Source of the DNA: Glaciecola sp047250385
GTDB lineage: Bacteria; Pseudomonadota; Gammaproteobacteria; Enterobacterales; Alteromonadaceae
DNA length: 64,000 nucleotides
Assembly (NCBI RefSeq): GCF_047250385.1
Contig: NZ_JBLBVM010000037.1
Location: forward strand, 10,751 to 74,750
Direction of reading: 5' to 3'
A model generated the notes under the pieces. The model worked only from the letters and a program-made list of their open reading frames with translations, did not search any database and was not told the origin of the DNA. The position numbers and the translations under genes were made by a program. Shown one piece after another: positions 41,432 through 50,116 of this stretch. Within the stretch, counting starts at the first letter, position 1. Each line of letters opens with the position of its first letter.

Positions 41432-43876
41432 ATGACAAACGATCTGTCAGAACACACATATCTCATACATAAACTGGCTCCATTCGTAGAGAAGCCTGAG
41501 TTTTCGCGTTTGCTATATGACGCAACTAAAGATTTAGGCAACGAAAAACGATTCTTGTTGAAGATGGAGATGAAGCGACTTTCCAAACCTTGTATTCGCT
41601 CTATTGATTTGAGAACAAGAGTAAACTCGCGCTGTCAGTTGATATCATTTCAAGGGATTAAACATTACCTTCATAAACCAGCAATTGAGTTATTTGAAGA
41701 TTTGGTAGAGCGCTACGGCATATACACTTTTGGTGTTTACGAATCAGTTCTGAATTTAGCCGAACATGAGTTTAACCAGAATGCAGGCACTATGACCTCG
41801 ACTGAAGATGTGGTCCAAGAACATCGAAAATCGAATTCAGAGAAATATATTGTTTCCAATCATCAGCTACTAAATTATGCGCATCGAAGTGAAGAGCGGA
41901 TGAACTACGTGGTTCTAGTCGAAATATTTTTACACAACAAGCAGAGTTTATTTGCTTCCACTGTCGATATCAGCCCAAGCGGCTTAAAAATAAAGTTAAA
42001 AGACCCTGATGAGCTCGATATGGTGGATGCATTTACGCCGGTGAATATCGTTTTTCGAGGTTTTCAAACTGATTCTGGTGTAACCAAAGAATCCATCGAA
42101 TATAAAGTGCTTGGTATTTCGAGAGAAGGCGAACAAGCAAGAGTTCACCTTTGTCGCGACTTGAAATCAGGCCCGACAGTGTTTAACAATTATGTAAACA
42201 AACTGATAAAAACCCACAAACGCAAATACAAGGTTAACCTTGATAATACTGTGTTAGCTTTAGATGACAAAATACACGAACAGGCTTTTGCCAGCACAAC
42301 ACCGTCTTTATCAATATTTGTAGATACAAAAGATCCAACAACACCCACTGCAAAACTAGCTTGCGTTAACGGCACCAATAAAGAAATCATGGATTATTGG
42401 TTGGATGAGGACGATGAACAATACATCGGCTTTATGCTTAACCCCGCTCGATTAGCTGGCATGATTGCAAATTCAAGTTCTGAGACTAGCATATGGGTTT
42501 ACGCATTTACTCATATTAAAAACGGTAAAGTCTATTTCTACTCAGCGACCAGTGATGAACTAGAGGGCGAACCGAAACTCAAGTCCGTGTTTTTAAGTTA
42601 CGCTTCACGCAAAGTTAGTTGGCGTGTTTATAAATTAGTGTGTACCGATATAGATCCCAAAGCTGCTTATGTGCCAAGCGCGATGCCAACTGGGATCAAT
42701 CGTAAAATTGATAGATTAAATCGCCCGCTTACACCAAGGCTTGAGTCGAAACTAAAAAATATCAAACATATGATTAGTGTCACTGACGTTACGCACCTTG
42801 TCGCCCAGCAGTGTTACCAAAAGATCAACCTAGATAGAGATAAGGTCAAACAACTCGCTGTCTTTGGTCACCCAAGAAACAAGCCACCAGAGCCAGTGCT
42901 TTCATTTAGATTCAAACAGGAAGAGTTGCGCAAAGAGACCCGTTATAAATTGCGTACTGCGGTTAAGTTGGAAAATTATGACACGCATATCACTGGAGTA
43001 AGCGAAGACTGCTCGGTTAGTGGATTGAAAATCGAGCTCGACAGTCCTTTTGAGCAACGCATTAACTCAAGAGTTAGTATTTCATTTCCCGCCTTACAAA
43101 AGAAAACAACGCAGTTTGTATTAGAAGATTTAAAGTATAGAGTAAAGCACATTAACTACGACCAACTGGTGCTCCATCTCGAGGCTATATCAGAGCAAGA
43201 GTTAAGTGTTGCTGAAAAATTCTTTACGCTGTTAATCGACAACAACAGAGATAAACTAAAAACGCTTACGAATGAAGAGTCCGTTCCTGGTATGGGGCAT
43301 GCACTTAGATGTTTACAGGCGAGATATTCTCCTCAGCTTTGTACTTATATGCAAAAACAAAGTCGAGGCTATTTTCCAATATCCACAACCATGCAACCTA
43401 TTAGAGCATCGTGGTTAAACTTGCTGAAACACGATATGCCAGCCACAAAAATGAACACAGGGTGGCTTTTTCAAGATAAACACAAAAGTAATGCATTCAT
43501 ACGTGATGCCTTGCGTATATTGCGAATAGAGCATCGTCCGGTTCAAGCCGAAATTTATGTCGCATTTGACCCGAACGAACCTGACTATGAAAAAGCTATT
43601 GTCGCTCAATGGGAGCGCGAATTAGCTACGCATCGTTCAAAATTACAATTTATTAAAACAGCGAGGGCAAGAGGTGAGTTTTATGCCTTTAGTGTGCATA
43701 TTAGCCGATCTAATCGTCCAGACACATCTTTCTTAGAACAAGAGATGGCGTATATAACGCGCTATGCTATTCACAAAGCAAAGCAGTTGGAAGAGAAAAT
43801 GTGGGATATTTCGGGTCAAATCTACCTTACTGATATCACTCAGGAAGCAATATACCGCTATCATTTGAACGAGTAG
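41432..43876 (+). CDS. Large tandem PilZ-domain protein (putative c-di-GMP receptor)
   Basis: An 814-aa soluble protein with two PilZ-type c-di-GMP-binding signatures. The first is RSEER with DISPSGLKI (about 150-185), the second RKETR with DCSVSGLKI (about 505-540). Both have the RxxxR and DxSxxG elements expected for binding. The remaining regions are not recognised, and no membrane segment was seen. AGGA lies upstream of ATG 41432. It is divergent from radA. Together with the EAL protein at 33200 it points to c-di-GMP signalling here. Confidence 0.85.
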   Translation: MTNDLSEHTYLIHKLAPFVEKPEFSRLLYDATKDLGNEKRFLLKMEMKRLSKPCIRSIDLRTRVNSRCQLISFQGIKHYLHKPAIELFEDLVERYGIYTFGVYESVLNLAEHEFNQNAGTMTSTEDVVQEHRKSNSEKYIVSNHQLLNYAHRSEERMNYVVLVEIFLHNKQSLFASTVDISPSGLKIKLKDPDELDMVDAFTPVNIVFRGFQTDSGVTKESIEYKVLGISREGEQARVHLCRDLKSGPTVFNNYVNKLIKTHKRKYKVNLDNTVLALDDKIHEQAFASTTPSLSIFVDTKDPTTPTAKLACVNGTNKEIMDYWLDEDDEQYIGFMLNPARLAGMIANSSSETSIWVYAFTHIKNGKVYFYSATSDELEGEPKLKSVFLSYASRKVSWRVYKLVCTDIDPKAAYVPSAMPTGINRKIDRLNRPLTPRLESKLKNIKHMISVTDVTHLVAQQCYQKINLDRDKVKQLAVFGHPRNKPPEPVLSFRFKQEELRKETRYKLRTAVKLENYDTHITGVSEDCSVSGLKIELDSPFEQRINSRVSISFPALQKKTTQFVLEDLKYRVKHINYDQLVLHLEAISEQELSVAEKFFTLLIDNNRDKLKTLTNEESVPGMGHALRCLQARYSPQLCTYMQKQSRGYFPISTTMQPIRASWLNLLKHDMPATKMNTGWLFQDKHKSNAFIRDALRILRIEHRPVQAEIYVAFDPNEPDYEKAIVAQWERELATHRSKLQFIKTARARGEFYAFSVHISRSNRPDTSFLEQEMAYITRYAIHKAKQLEEKMWDISGQIYLTDITQEAIYRYHLNE

Positions 43877-44145
43877 GCATATAAATAGCGCAATTGTCTT
43901 TCCGGTATTTAGTATCCTTTCGGGAAATGCTGGCAAGGTAACTTTAAGAACGTACGCTTTTTAATCAAATTTTTATATACAACAGTTATTTAGCATTTAT
44001 TCATGCAATTAAGTGCTAAATATCTCTCGCTCGACGTGCTCTTTCTTATAAACAACTATAAACAACACTTTTCATTTCTAACAATACAGCTAATTCATTG
44101 TTATATATGATATATATTTAATTTTCATTCTTTTAAAATACCACA

Positions 44146-44169
44146 ATAATTAGACTTTAGTCTAATTAT
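44146..44169. repeat. 24-nt palindrome (11-bp arms)
   Basis: Arms ATAATTAGACT (44146-44156) and AGTCTAATTAT (44159-44169) are perfect inverted repeats separated by 2 nt. The tight centre favours a protein-binding operator over a terminator. Confidence 0.6.
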
Positions 44170-44329
44170 AGAATTATACTTTAACGACAATTATATGATT
44201 TTAAATCATTTTTATGTATCACCTCTAAAACCTATTATTTTATTTGATACTTTTTAATCTTTAACGAAGTGTTTTAATGGAACAGTCGCAAAACAGGGAA
44301 GCATATTCTTTGTTGAGCGGAGCAAGACC

Positions 44330-44419
44330 ATGGATACACCCACATCGAAAATGAAAAAAGGCGGTAAGGATATCGTCTTTTTTTATGCCCAAAACTCTTC
44401 TTTATGTAAAAACGCTTAA
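44330..44419 (+). CDS. Candidate 29-aa small ORF
   Basis: The ATG is preceded by GGAG at a 7-nt spacing. The product is short, with a basic N-terminal half and the hydrophobic stretch DIVFFYAQN. A terminator-like hairpin lies inside the frame, so it may instead be the 3' end of a small RNA. No homology claim. Confidence 0.25.
   Translation: MDTPTSKMKKGGKDIVFFYAQNSSLCKNA
44354..44385. terminator. Terminator-like hairpin upstream of creA
   Basis: A6-GGCG pairs with CGTC-T7 (one G-T pair) across a 10-nt loop, followed by a T-run. It could end a transcript starting within the AT-rich gap or one running on from the PilZ gene. Confidence 0.6.
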
Positions 44420-44492
44420 GATCACTTGCTTGCTTCTTCGAATGAGTGCTAGTTTATTAAGCTTCGACGTTCTTTAGTATTAAAGGTAGCAA

Positions 44493-45020
44493 ATGCGCAA
44501 CTATCAATTCAGTCCAGCAAATTTATTAAGACCAGCTTATTTATTACGTACCTTCGTGCTCTTATTTACATTTTTACTCTTTAGCTGTGATAAGTCTGAG
44601 GTGGGTGATATATCACTTGGCTTGTTCACCACCAAAGATATCAAACTAAACACCTTAGTTGACCCCTTAGTACCCGGCGTTACATGCCATGTGGCTAGTA
44701 TTGAAGCCGATTTAAGTCTCGCAGACCCTTCCGATAGCTCAATTGCCTGCCGCCAGACAGGCGAGATAACACTCGAGATGATTGCTAAAATTGATAAATC
44801 GAAATCGGGGGATGTTGTATTTAAAAAATCAAAGAGTATCTTTTTTAAAACAATGAAAATTAGACGGATATATGATGCTGAATCTCAAACCCTAATGTAT
44901 GTCTCTTACTCGACTAAGGAAACATCCGGGAGCTTCAAGCACAGCCTCTCTACTGTGCCATTGTGGGGAACAAAAGCTTACCTCAACCCAACAAATATAA
45001 AACAGCCTCAAGACCGCTAA
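44493..45020 (+). CDS. creA: CreA family protein (predicted lipoprotein)
   Basis: A 175-aa CreA homologue. The signal is VSIEADLSLADPSDSSIACRQTG-like: VTCHVAS, LADPSDSSIACRQ, GDVVFKKSKSIFFKTMKIRRIYDA and the C-terminal STVPLW match E. coli CreA. The N-terminus has a hydrophobic segment ending LLFSC, so it may be lipid-anchored, unlike E. coli CreA. Function is unknown. It overlaps convergent serB by 38 nt. Confidence 0.87.
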   Translation: MRNYQFSPANLLRPAYLLRTFVLLFTFLLFSCDKSEVGDISLGLFTTKDIKLNTLVDPLVPGVTCHVASIEADLSLADPSDSSIACRQTGEITLEMIAKIDKSKSGDVVFKKSKSIFFKTMKIRRIYDAESQTLMYVSYSTKETSGSFKHSLSTVPLWGTKAYLNPTNIKQPQDR

Positions 45021-46308
45021 AGCGAATTGAGTTTGCCGCCTGAGCTTGCACTTTAGGCTTTGCTTTAAAAGCAAGGCCGCTACCTGCAACAGACATCATC
45101 ACTAAATCATTTGCTCCGTCGCCAACCGCGATGGTATTTGCCACCGGGATATTATTCTCTTTCGCTATACTCAGTAATACGTCAGCTTTCGCTTGAGCAT
45201 CGATAACTGCACCAAGCACTTTCCCGGTGAGTTTGTTGTCTTGTACTTCAAGCGTATTACTTGTTGCATAATCGATATCAAAAAGATTCTTTATGTAATC
45301 AGCAAAATAGGTAAAGCCACCAGATGCAATGGCAATCTTCCAATCATTGCGTTTTAATTCGTTCATCAGGGTAAGAAAACCTGGCATAAATGGAAGACGC
45401 TGACGAATACTTAACAGCGCATCAAGCTCTACACCTTTTAAACAGGCAACTCGATGATGAAGGCTCTCTGCGAATGCTATCTCACCTTGCATTGCTCGCT
45501 CGGTTACTTGTGCTACGGCTTCACCTACGCCAGCAAGTTTCGCGATTTCATCAATGCACTCCATCTCAATTAAAGTGCTGTCCATATCGAACACTGCTAA
45601 GCCTTTCTGTGATAAAGAAAGACTCGGTTTAATAAATATATCAATAAAAAAGGCTTCACTTAATTGCTTCAGCTTTTCATTGAGTTGCGCCGCACTCATC
45701 ACCTTGGTATCGACACTACATTCAATATTGACTACCATTTTATCAAACGCTAAATGGTAAGCATTTGGGCTTATTCTTGCCCACTCTGTTTGAATAGCCA
45801 ACTCACTCAAAATATCCGCAATAGTCTCAAAGTTAAGTCCGGTAGCTGCAACGATCAAAGTGTGTGAATAAGCCTCATCACCGCGCGCTATTTTCTCATC
45901 TCCTCTCTCGACGTCTTGCTCTGCTGTGTTGACGTCTTCTTGCCCGCCGTCTTCTTGCCCGATTTCTTGTTTCCTGATCTGCTCACCTTCGGTCTCAATG
46001 GGATATTGACTATACCAATTGAATACTTGTGTTTTAGCAAGCGCGGCTTTGTTAACTTCCTTTGTATTGTTATTTTGAGCGTCATTTAACGGAGCTTGGG
46101 CTTGGCACAACAAATTATTTTTCTTTAAGTAGCTCGCAAACTTACTGGTGCTGAGCTCTGCAATCACTGCTGATGGAATAAGGTACAAGGTGGTTCCTAA
46201 GAAAGAAGCGTTACTCTGAGTGAATTGATAATACCCAAAGGCTAAGCGCAATAAAACAAAGTCTTGGCAAAAAGCGTTATTTATCCTATTGTTGCTGAAA
46301 CACAACAA
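44983..46308 (-). CDS. serB: Phosphoserine phosphatase SerB, extended N-terminus
   Basis: HAD phosphatase for the last step of serine synthesis. The catalytic motif is DMDSTLIEMECIDEIAKLAG, with GGFTYF and GDGANDLVMM downstream, and an ACT-like regulatory region precedes it. The frame is 441 aa against about 322 in E. coli, with an extra charged segment (about 105-140) built from Gln/Glu/Asp repeats. No ATG occurs in the first roughly 190 codons. TTG 46308 is the most upstream start, but the true start is uncertain. Confidence 0.9.
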   Translation of the reverse strand: MLCFSNNRINNAFCQDFVLLRLAFGYYQFTQSNASFLGTTLYLIPSAVIAELSTSKFASYLKKNNLLCQAQAPLNDAQNNNTKEVNKAALAKTQVFNWYSQYPIETEGEQIRKQEIGQEDGGQEDVNTAEQDVERGDEKIARGDEAYSHTLIVAATGLNFETIADILSELAIQTEWARISPNAYHLAFDKMVVNIECSVDTKVMSAAQLNEKLKQLSEAFFIDIFIKPSLSLSQKGLAVFDMDSTLIEMECIDEIAKLAGVGEAVAQVTERAMQGEIAFAESLHHRVACLKGVELDALLSIRQRLPFMPGFLTLMNELKRNDWKIAIASGGFTYFADYIKNLFDIDYATSNTLEVQDNKLTGKVLGAVIDAQAKADVLLSIAKENNIPVANTIAVGDGANDLVMMSVAGSGLAFKAKPKVQAQAANSIRFSGLEAVLYLLG

Positions 46309-46322
46309 CTCAAGAGAAACCT

Positions 46323-46913
46323 TTGTTTAGTCAATCTACACCAAAATTTTCCGCATTGAAGCGTATCTCCAATTTTATATTGGCGGTTTGTATTGTGGTC
46401 ATTGGTGTAAACTTATGGTTTATGCATAGCAAAAATGCAAATGATTGGTATAGCCTTGAGTCAGAACAACTGGGAAGAAGCCTAGCCTCACAAGCTGCAC
46501 GAATGCTAGCAGGGCCATTACAAAAAGACGATCAAGATAGTATCGAAAACTATGTCAGTACCATTGAGACAGACAGTTTTGTAAAAGGTACTTCTTTATA
46601 TGATCAAAGCGGCAAAACAATAAAGAGTTTTGATGAAAACTATTCCATTATTGAAGAGTTTCGAGTAAAAAATCAGCCGCCATTAATATTCGTCGAAGAT
46701 ATTATTTATGAAGGTAAAACGATTGGATACGTGAAGTTGTTGTTAGATAGAGAAGCTATAATTAAACATCACAAAGCGTTTAATCAAACGCAATTAATGC
46801 AAACCGGTCTGATTATTTTGCTCACTGCAATTTGCGCCATGATCCTTACCCGACTGTTTTATAAAATCCGAGCAAATTATCAATTTAATGGCAAAGCAAA
46901 CAGTCTTAAATAA
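46323..46913 (+). CDS. smp: Smp/YtjB-like membrane protein (AhpA-type)
   Basis: A 196-aa inner-membrane protein with a hydrophobic helix at each end (about 17-35 and 155-178) and a periplasmic domain between. This matches the SMP/YtjB family that is divergent from serB in E. coli and relatives. The apparent start is TTG, and no ATG lies before the first helix. It is only 14 nt from the nominal serB start. Its 3' end overlaps convergent tatD-family gene by 34 nt. Confidence 0.85.
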   Translation: MFSQSTPKFSALKRISNFILAVCIVVIGVNLWFMHSKNANDWYSLESEQLGRSLASQAARMLAGPLQKDDQDSIENYVSTIETDSFVKGTSLYDQSGKTIKSFDENYSIIEEFRVKNQPPLIFVEDIIYEGKTIGYVKLLLDREAIIKHHKAFNQTQLMQTGLIILLTAICAMILTRLFYKIRANYQFNGKANSLK

Positions 46914-47662
46914 TTTTCCGTTGTTTGCCTCACGACTTCATGCTTCGTTATATTTTTTAGTTTGCTTAAAGCATCAACGACATGAGTTAACTGGCTAGGT
47001 TCGTTTCTCTGCCCCTGAAAGCCATTAATTGGCATATCCGGCGAGTCAGTTTCAATGACCAGCCTATCTAATGGCAAGTTCGAAATCGTCTCTCTCGTTT
47101 TTTTAGCTCGTGGATATGTGATAGTGCCGCCTACCCCTATAAGAAACCCCATATCCATATATGTTCGTGCTTCTTGGTAGCTACCTGAAAAGGCGTGTAA
47201 AATACCTCCTCCTTCATATCTGTGTTCTTTTAGCGCAGCTATTAAATGATTGTGCGATTTTCTGTGATGCAGAATGATAGGTTTTTTGTATTGTTGGGCA
47301 AGAGTAAGTTGGTAACGAAGTATGTGTTTTTGGTAAGCCATATCAAGGGCTATGCTGCCATCCAAACCCATTTCACCAAAAGCGATATATTGTTGACTGT
47401 GCAGAGCGGCTAAGCGAGCAAGCTCATCAAGCATATGTTGAGTTTGCTCGGTATCTTGCTTTTGCAGGAAATAAGGATGTAGCCCAAGAGCAATATCAAG
47501 TTGATGATATCGCTGCTTTAATTTTAGTAATGCTGGAAATTGTTGATTGCTTAACCCGAGCACTAATAGACGCTCGATACCTATTTGGAAAGCGTGTTGG
47601 AGCACGTCTTCACGGTCAGCGTCGAATGCATCTAAGTCAATGTGACAATGGCTGTCAATCAT
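46880..47662 (-). CDS. TatD family metal-dependent hydrolase (YjjV-like)
   Basis: A 260-aa TIM-barrel deoxyribonuclease-type enzyme. Metal-binding motifs are IDSHCHIDLDAF at the N-terminus, GEMGLDG, ILHHRK, HAFSG and ETDSPDMP. The context beside serB suggests the YjjV branch rather than TatD itself. It is 3 nt downstream of pdxH. Confidence 0.9.
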   Translation of the reverse strand: MIDSHCHIDLDAFDADREDVLQHAFQIGIERLLVLGLSNQQFPALLKLKQRYHQLDIALGLHPYFLQKQDTEQTQHMLDELARLAALHSQQYIAFGEMGLDGSIALDMAYQKHILRYQLTLAQQYKKPIILHHRKSHNHLIAALKEHRYEGGGILHAFSGSYQEARTYMDMGFLIGVGGTITYPRAKKTRETISNLPLDRLVIETDSPDMPINGFQGQRNEPSQLTHVVDALSKLKNITKHEVVRQTTENYLRLFALPLN

Positions 47663-47665
47663 AAA

Positions 47666-48307
47666 CTAAGGCATAAGGCGCTGAGTTGTCCAAGTACCAT
47701 TCTCTTGTTTATTGTATTCAAAACGGTCATGAAGGCGATTTTCTCCCCCTTGCCAAAACTCAATTTGTTGCGGTTCAACTCGAAAGCCTCCCCAAAAATC
47801 AGGCAATGGCACTTGTCCTTTCGCAAACTTTTCTTTCATCTGAGCGAATTGAGTAATTAACAATTCTCGAGTTGAAATAGGCTGGCTCTGCTGTGATGCC
47901 CACGCGCCTAATTGGCTATCTTTTGGCCTTGAGATAAAATATTTGGCAACTTCTGTTCGAGAAAGCGCTTTGGCAACTCCCATCACTCGAACTTGACGCT
48001 CCATAAAATGCCAAGGGAAATGTAATGAAATTTTACTGTTGTTTGCGAGATCTTTAGCTTTTCGGCTACCAAGATTGGTGTAAAAAACGAAGCCATCCTT
48101 GCTTAAGTCTTTTAATAAAACAATGCGTTGGCTGGGTTGTCCGGATGCATCAACAGTTGCCACCGTCATCGCGTTTGGGTCAGGTAACTCAGCATTAATA
48201 GCGTCGTTCAACCATGTTTCAAACAAATCAATAGGGTGCTCTGTTAGCACGTCTTGAGTAAGTCGCCCGGCAGTGTACTCTTTTCTAAAATCACTCAGCG
48301 GTTTCAT
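47666..48307 (-). CDS. pdxH: Pyridoxamine 5'-phosphate oxidase
   Basis: FMN-dependent oxidase making pyridoxal 5'-phosphate. Motifs are MTVATVDASGQPSQRIVLLKD, FYTNLGSRKAKDL and the C-terminal FRVEPQQIEFWQGGENRLHDR. ATG 48307 was chosen because AGGA lies 9 nt upstream. The alternative ATG 48316 abuts that site. Length is 213 aa. It takes the position after era where recO-pdxJ usually lie. Confidence 0.94.
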   Translation of the reverse strand: MKPLSDFRKEYTAGRLTQDVLTEHPIDLFETWLNDAINAELPDPNAMTVATVDASGQPSQRIVLLKDLSKDGFVFYTNLGSRKAKDLANNSKISLHFPWHFMERQVRVMGVAKALSRTEVAKYFISRPKDSQLGAWASQQSQPISTRELLITQFAQMKEKFAKGQVPLPDFWGGFRVEPQQIEFWQGGENRLHDRFEYNKQENGTWTTQRLMP

Positions 48308-48377
48308 TTTTAACATTCCTAAATGGCAGCAAGGGTTTGCTACCTTGTATTAACGAGAGAAACTCAGCTTCGGTTTA

Positions 48378-49283
48378 TTACGATTTGAAGTCATTGTCAT
48401 AGCCTAAGGAGCGTAAGGCTCGTTCATCATCAGCCCAACCGGCTTTGACCTTAACCCATAACTCAAGAAAAACCTTGTTATCAAACAGGGCTTCCATATC
48501 TTTACGCGCTTCTGCGCCCATAGTTTTTAGGTGACTACCTGACTTACCAATAATCATACGCTTCTGCGTTTCACGTTCTACCAAAATCAAACCATTGATG
48601 TGGTAGATCCCTCTTGGCGTAAGCTTAAACTGTTCAATTTCTACAGTGGTAGCATAAGGCAACTCGTCACCAGTAAAACGCATCAGCTTCTCGCGAATGA
48701 TTTCAGCAGCCATAAATCGACTCGAACGGTCGGTGACATAGTCCTCTGGGAAATAAAACTCGCTTTCAGGTAATGACTTCAATACGAGCTGGCGTAAGTG
48801 ATCTATTTGTTTATTTTGCTTTGCGCTAACTGGAATGACGTTCTCAAACTCATGCTTCTCATTAAGCGTTTTCAAGGTATCCATTAGCTCAGCTTTATCG
48901 CTGACTTTGTCGGTTTTATTTACAATTAACCAACAGGGGATATTTGCTTGCTTTATCTTATTTAAAACCAATTCGTCATCTTCAGTCCAACGCGTGCCTT
49001 CAATCACAAACAGCACTAAGTAAACTTCACCTAATGAGCTTGCCGCTGCACGGTTCATCAAACGATTGATTGCGCGCTTTTCATCGCCATGCAGCCCTGG
49101 GGTGTCAACGTAAACAGCTTGACGATCACCTACAGAATCTATGCCCATGATGCGATGGCGTGTCGTTTGTGGCTTTCGCGATGTGATACTGACCTTTTGG
49201 CCCAATATCTGATTTAGTATGGTCGATTTCCCAACATTTGGGCGACCAACAATGGCAACCATCCCACAATGTGTTTTACTCAT
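48378..49283 (-). CDS. era: Ribosome-assembly GTPase Era
   Basis: Essential GTPase for 16S rRNA maturation. G1 is GRPNVGKST, G3 DTPGLHG and G4 NKTD, with a C-terminal KH domain (GKSGSHLKTMGAEARKDME). Length is 301 aa. It overlaps the rnc stop by 8 nt, the standard rnc-era coupling. Confidence 0.97.
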   Translation of the reverse strand: MSKTHCGMVAIVGRPNVGKSTILNQILGQKVSITSRKPQTTRHRIMGIDSVGDRQAVYVDTPGLHGDEKRAINRLMNRAAASSLGEVYLVLFVIEGTRWTEDDELVLNKIKQANIPCWLIVNKTDKVSDKAELMDTLKTLNEKHEFENVIPVSAKQNKQIDHLRQLVLKSLPESEFYFPEDYVTDRSSRFMAAEIIREKLMRFTGDELPYATTVEIEQFKLTPRGIYHINGLILVERETQKRMIIGKSGSHLKTMGAEARKDMEALFDNKVFLELWVKVKAGWADDERALRSLGYDNDFKS

Positions 49284-49950
49284 TCAATAATTTCTCTAGT
49301 GTTTGTTTTGCCGCATTTTGTTCGGCTTGTCGACGGCTTTTGCCTTTACCAATTTGGCTGGTATTTAATGGCTCTACAGTGCAATCAACTTCAAAAGTTT
49401 GTGCGTGATCTTTTCCGCTAATCGACACAACTTCGTAATTGGGTAGTGGCAATTGCCTGGACTGCAAGTACTCTTGCAGTTGTGTTTTATTGTCTTTAAT
49501 TTGAATATTCGGGTCCAGCTTTTCTATTCTGCTAGCGAACAACTTACTTATCGTGCTCTTGGCGGCTTCAATTCCAGCCTCTAAGAAAATAGCCCCAATT
49601 ACAGCTTCAACGGCATCGGCGAGAGTTGAGCTGCGGCGATGCCCTCCACTTTTCATTTCACCAGAACCTAGTTTTAAATAGGTTCCAAAATCATGTTCTT
49701 TGGCAATCACGGCCAAAGTATCACCTTTAACCAGCGAGGAACGCATTCTGGTTAGTTTCCCTTCAGGCTGAGATGGAAAGCGTTGATACAACAATTCTGC
49801 CACCACCATGCCTAAAACGGCATCGCCTAAAAATTCGAGTCTCTCGTTGTGTATTTTGGCAGCACTACGATGTGTAAACGCTTGCTCAAGCAAAGCCTGA
49901 TTTTCAAACTGGTAATCAAGTACTTTGTCTAATTTTTTATATGGATTCAT
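49276..49950 (-). CDS. rnc: Ribonuclease III
   Basis: Double-strand RNA endonuclease for rRNA processing. The signature ERLEFLGDAVLG is at about residues 37-48, with acidic metal ligands and a C-terminal dsRNA-binding domain (about 150-224). Length is 224 aa. It sits in the lepA-lepB-rnc-era series. Confidence 0.97.
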   Translation of the reverse strand: MNPYKKLDKVLDYQFENQALLEQAFTHRSAAKIHNERLEFLGDAVLGMVVAELLYQRFPSQPEGKLTRMRSSLVKGDTLAVIAKEHDFGTYLKLGSGEMKSGGHRRSSTLADAVEAVIGAIFLEAGIEAAKSTISKLFASRIEKLDPNIQIKDNKTQLQEYLQSRQLPLPNYEVVSISGKDHAQTFEVDCTVEPLNTSQIGKGKSRRQAEQNAAKQTLEKLLNE

Positions 49951-50042
49951 TTTCGCTCTTTGCGATGCCTATTTAATTTACGACTCAAGTGGTAATAAAA
50001 AACTTACCAGAATAGTAAAAGATATAGGCACCTTAACCGTCA

Positions 50043-50091
50043 GCCAATGCTTATTTAGCCATTTCTTACTTGGCCAATTGTTATTTAGCCA
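50043..50091. repeat. 19-bp direct repeat, period 30
   Basis: GCCAATGCTTATTTAGCCA and GCCAATTGTTATTTAGCCA (two differences) lie at 50043 and 50073, between lepB and rnc. Apparent local duplication. Confidence 0.65.
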
Positions 50092-50116
50092 AGTTTCTAT
50101 CGTCTTTTATTGCCAA

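Larger units (their letters stand above)
43877..44492. other. 616-nt AT-rich intergenic region
   Basis: No conserved gene is visible. It contains a palindrome (44146-44169), two overlapping tiny frames (44277-44354 and 44330-44419) and a terminator-like hairpin (44354-44385). The creA ribosome site AAAGG lies at its end. Otherwise nothing recognisable. Confidence 0.6.
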
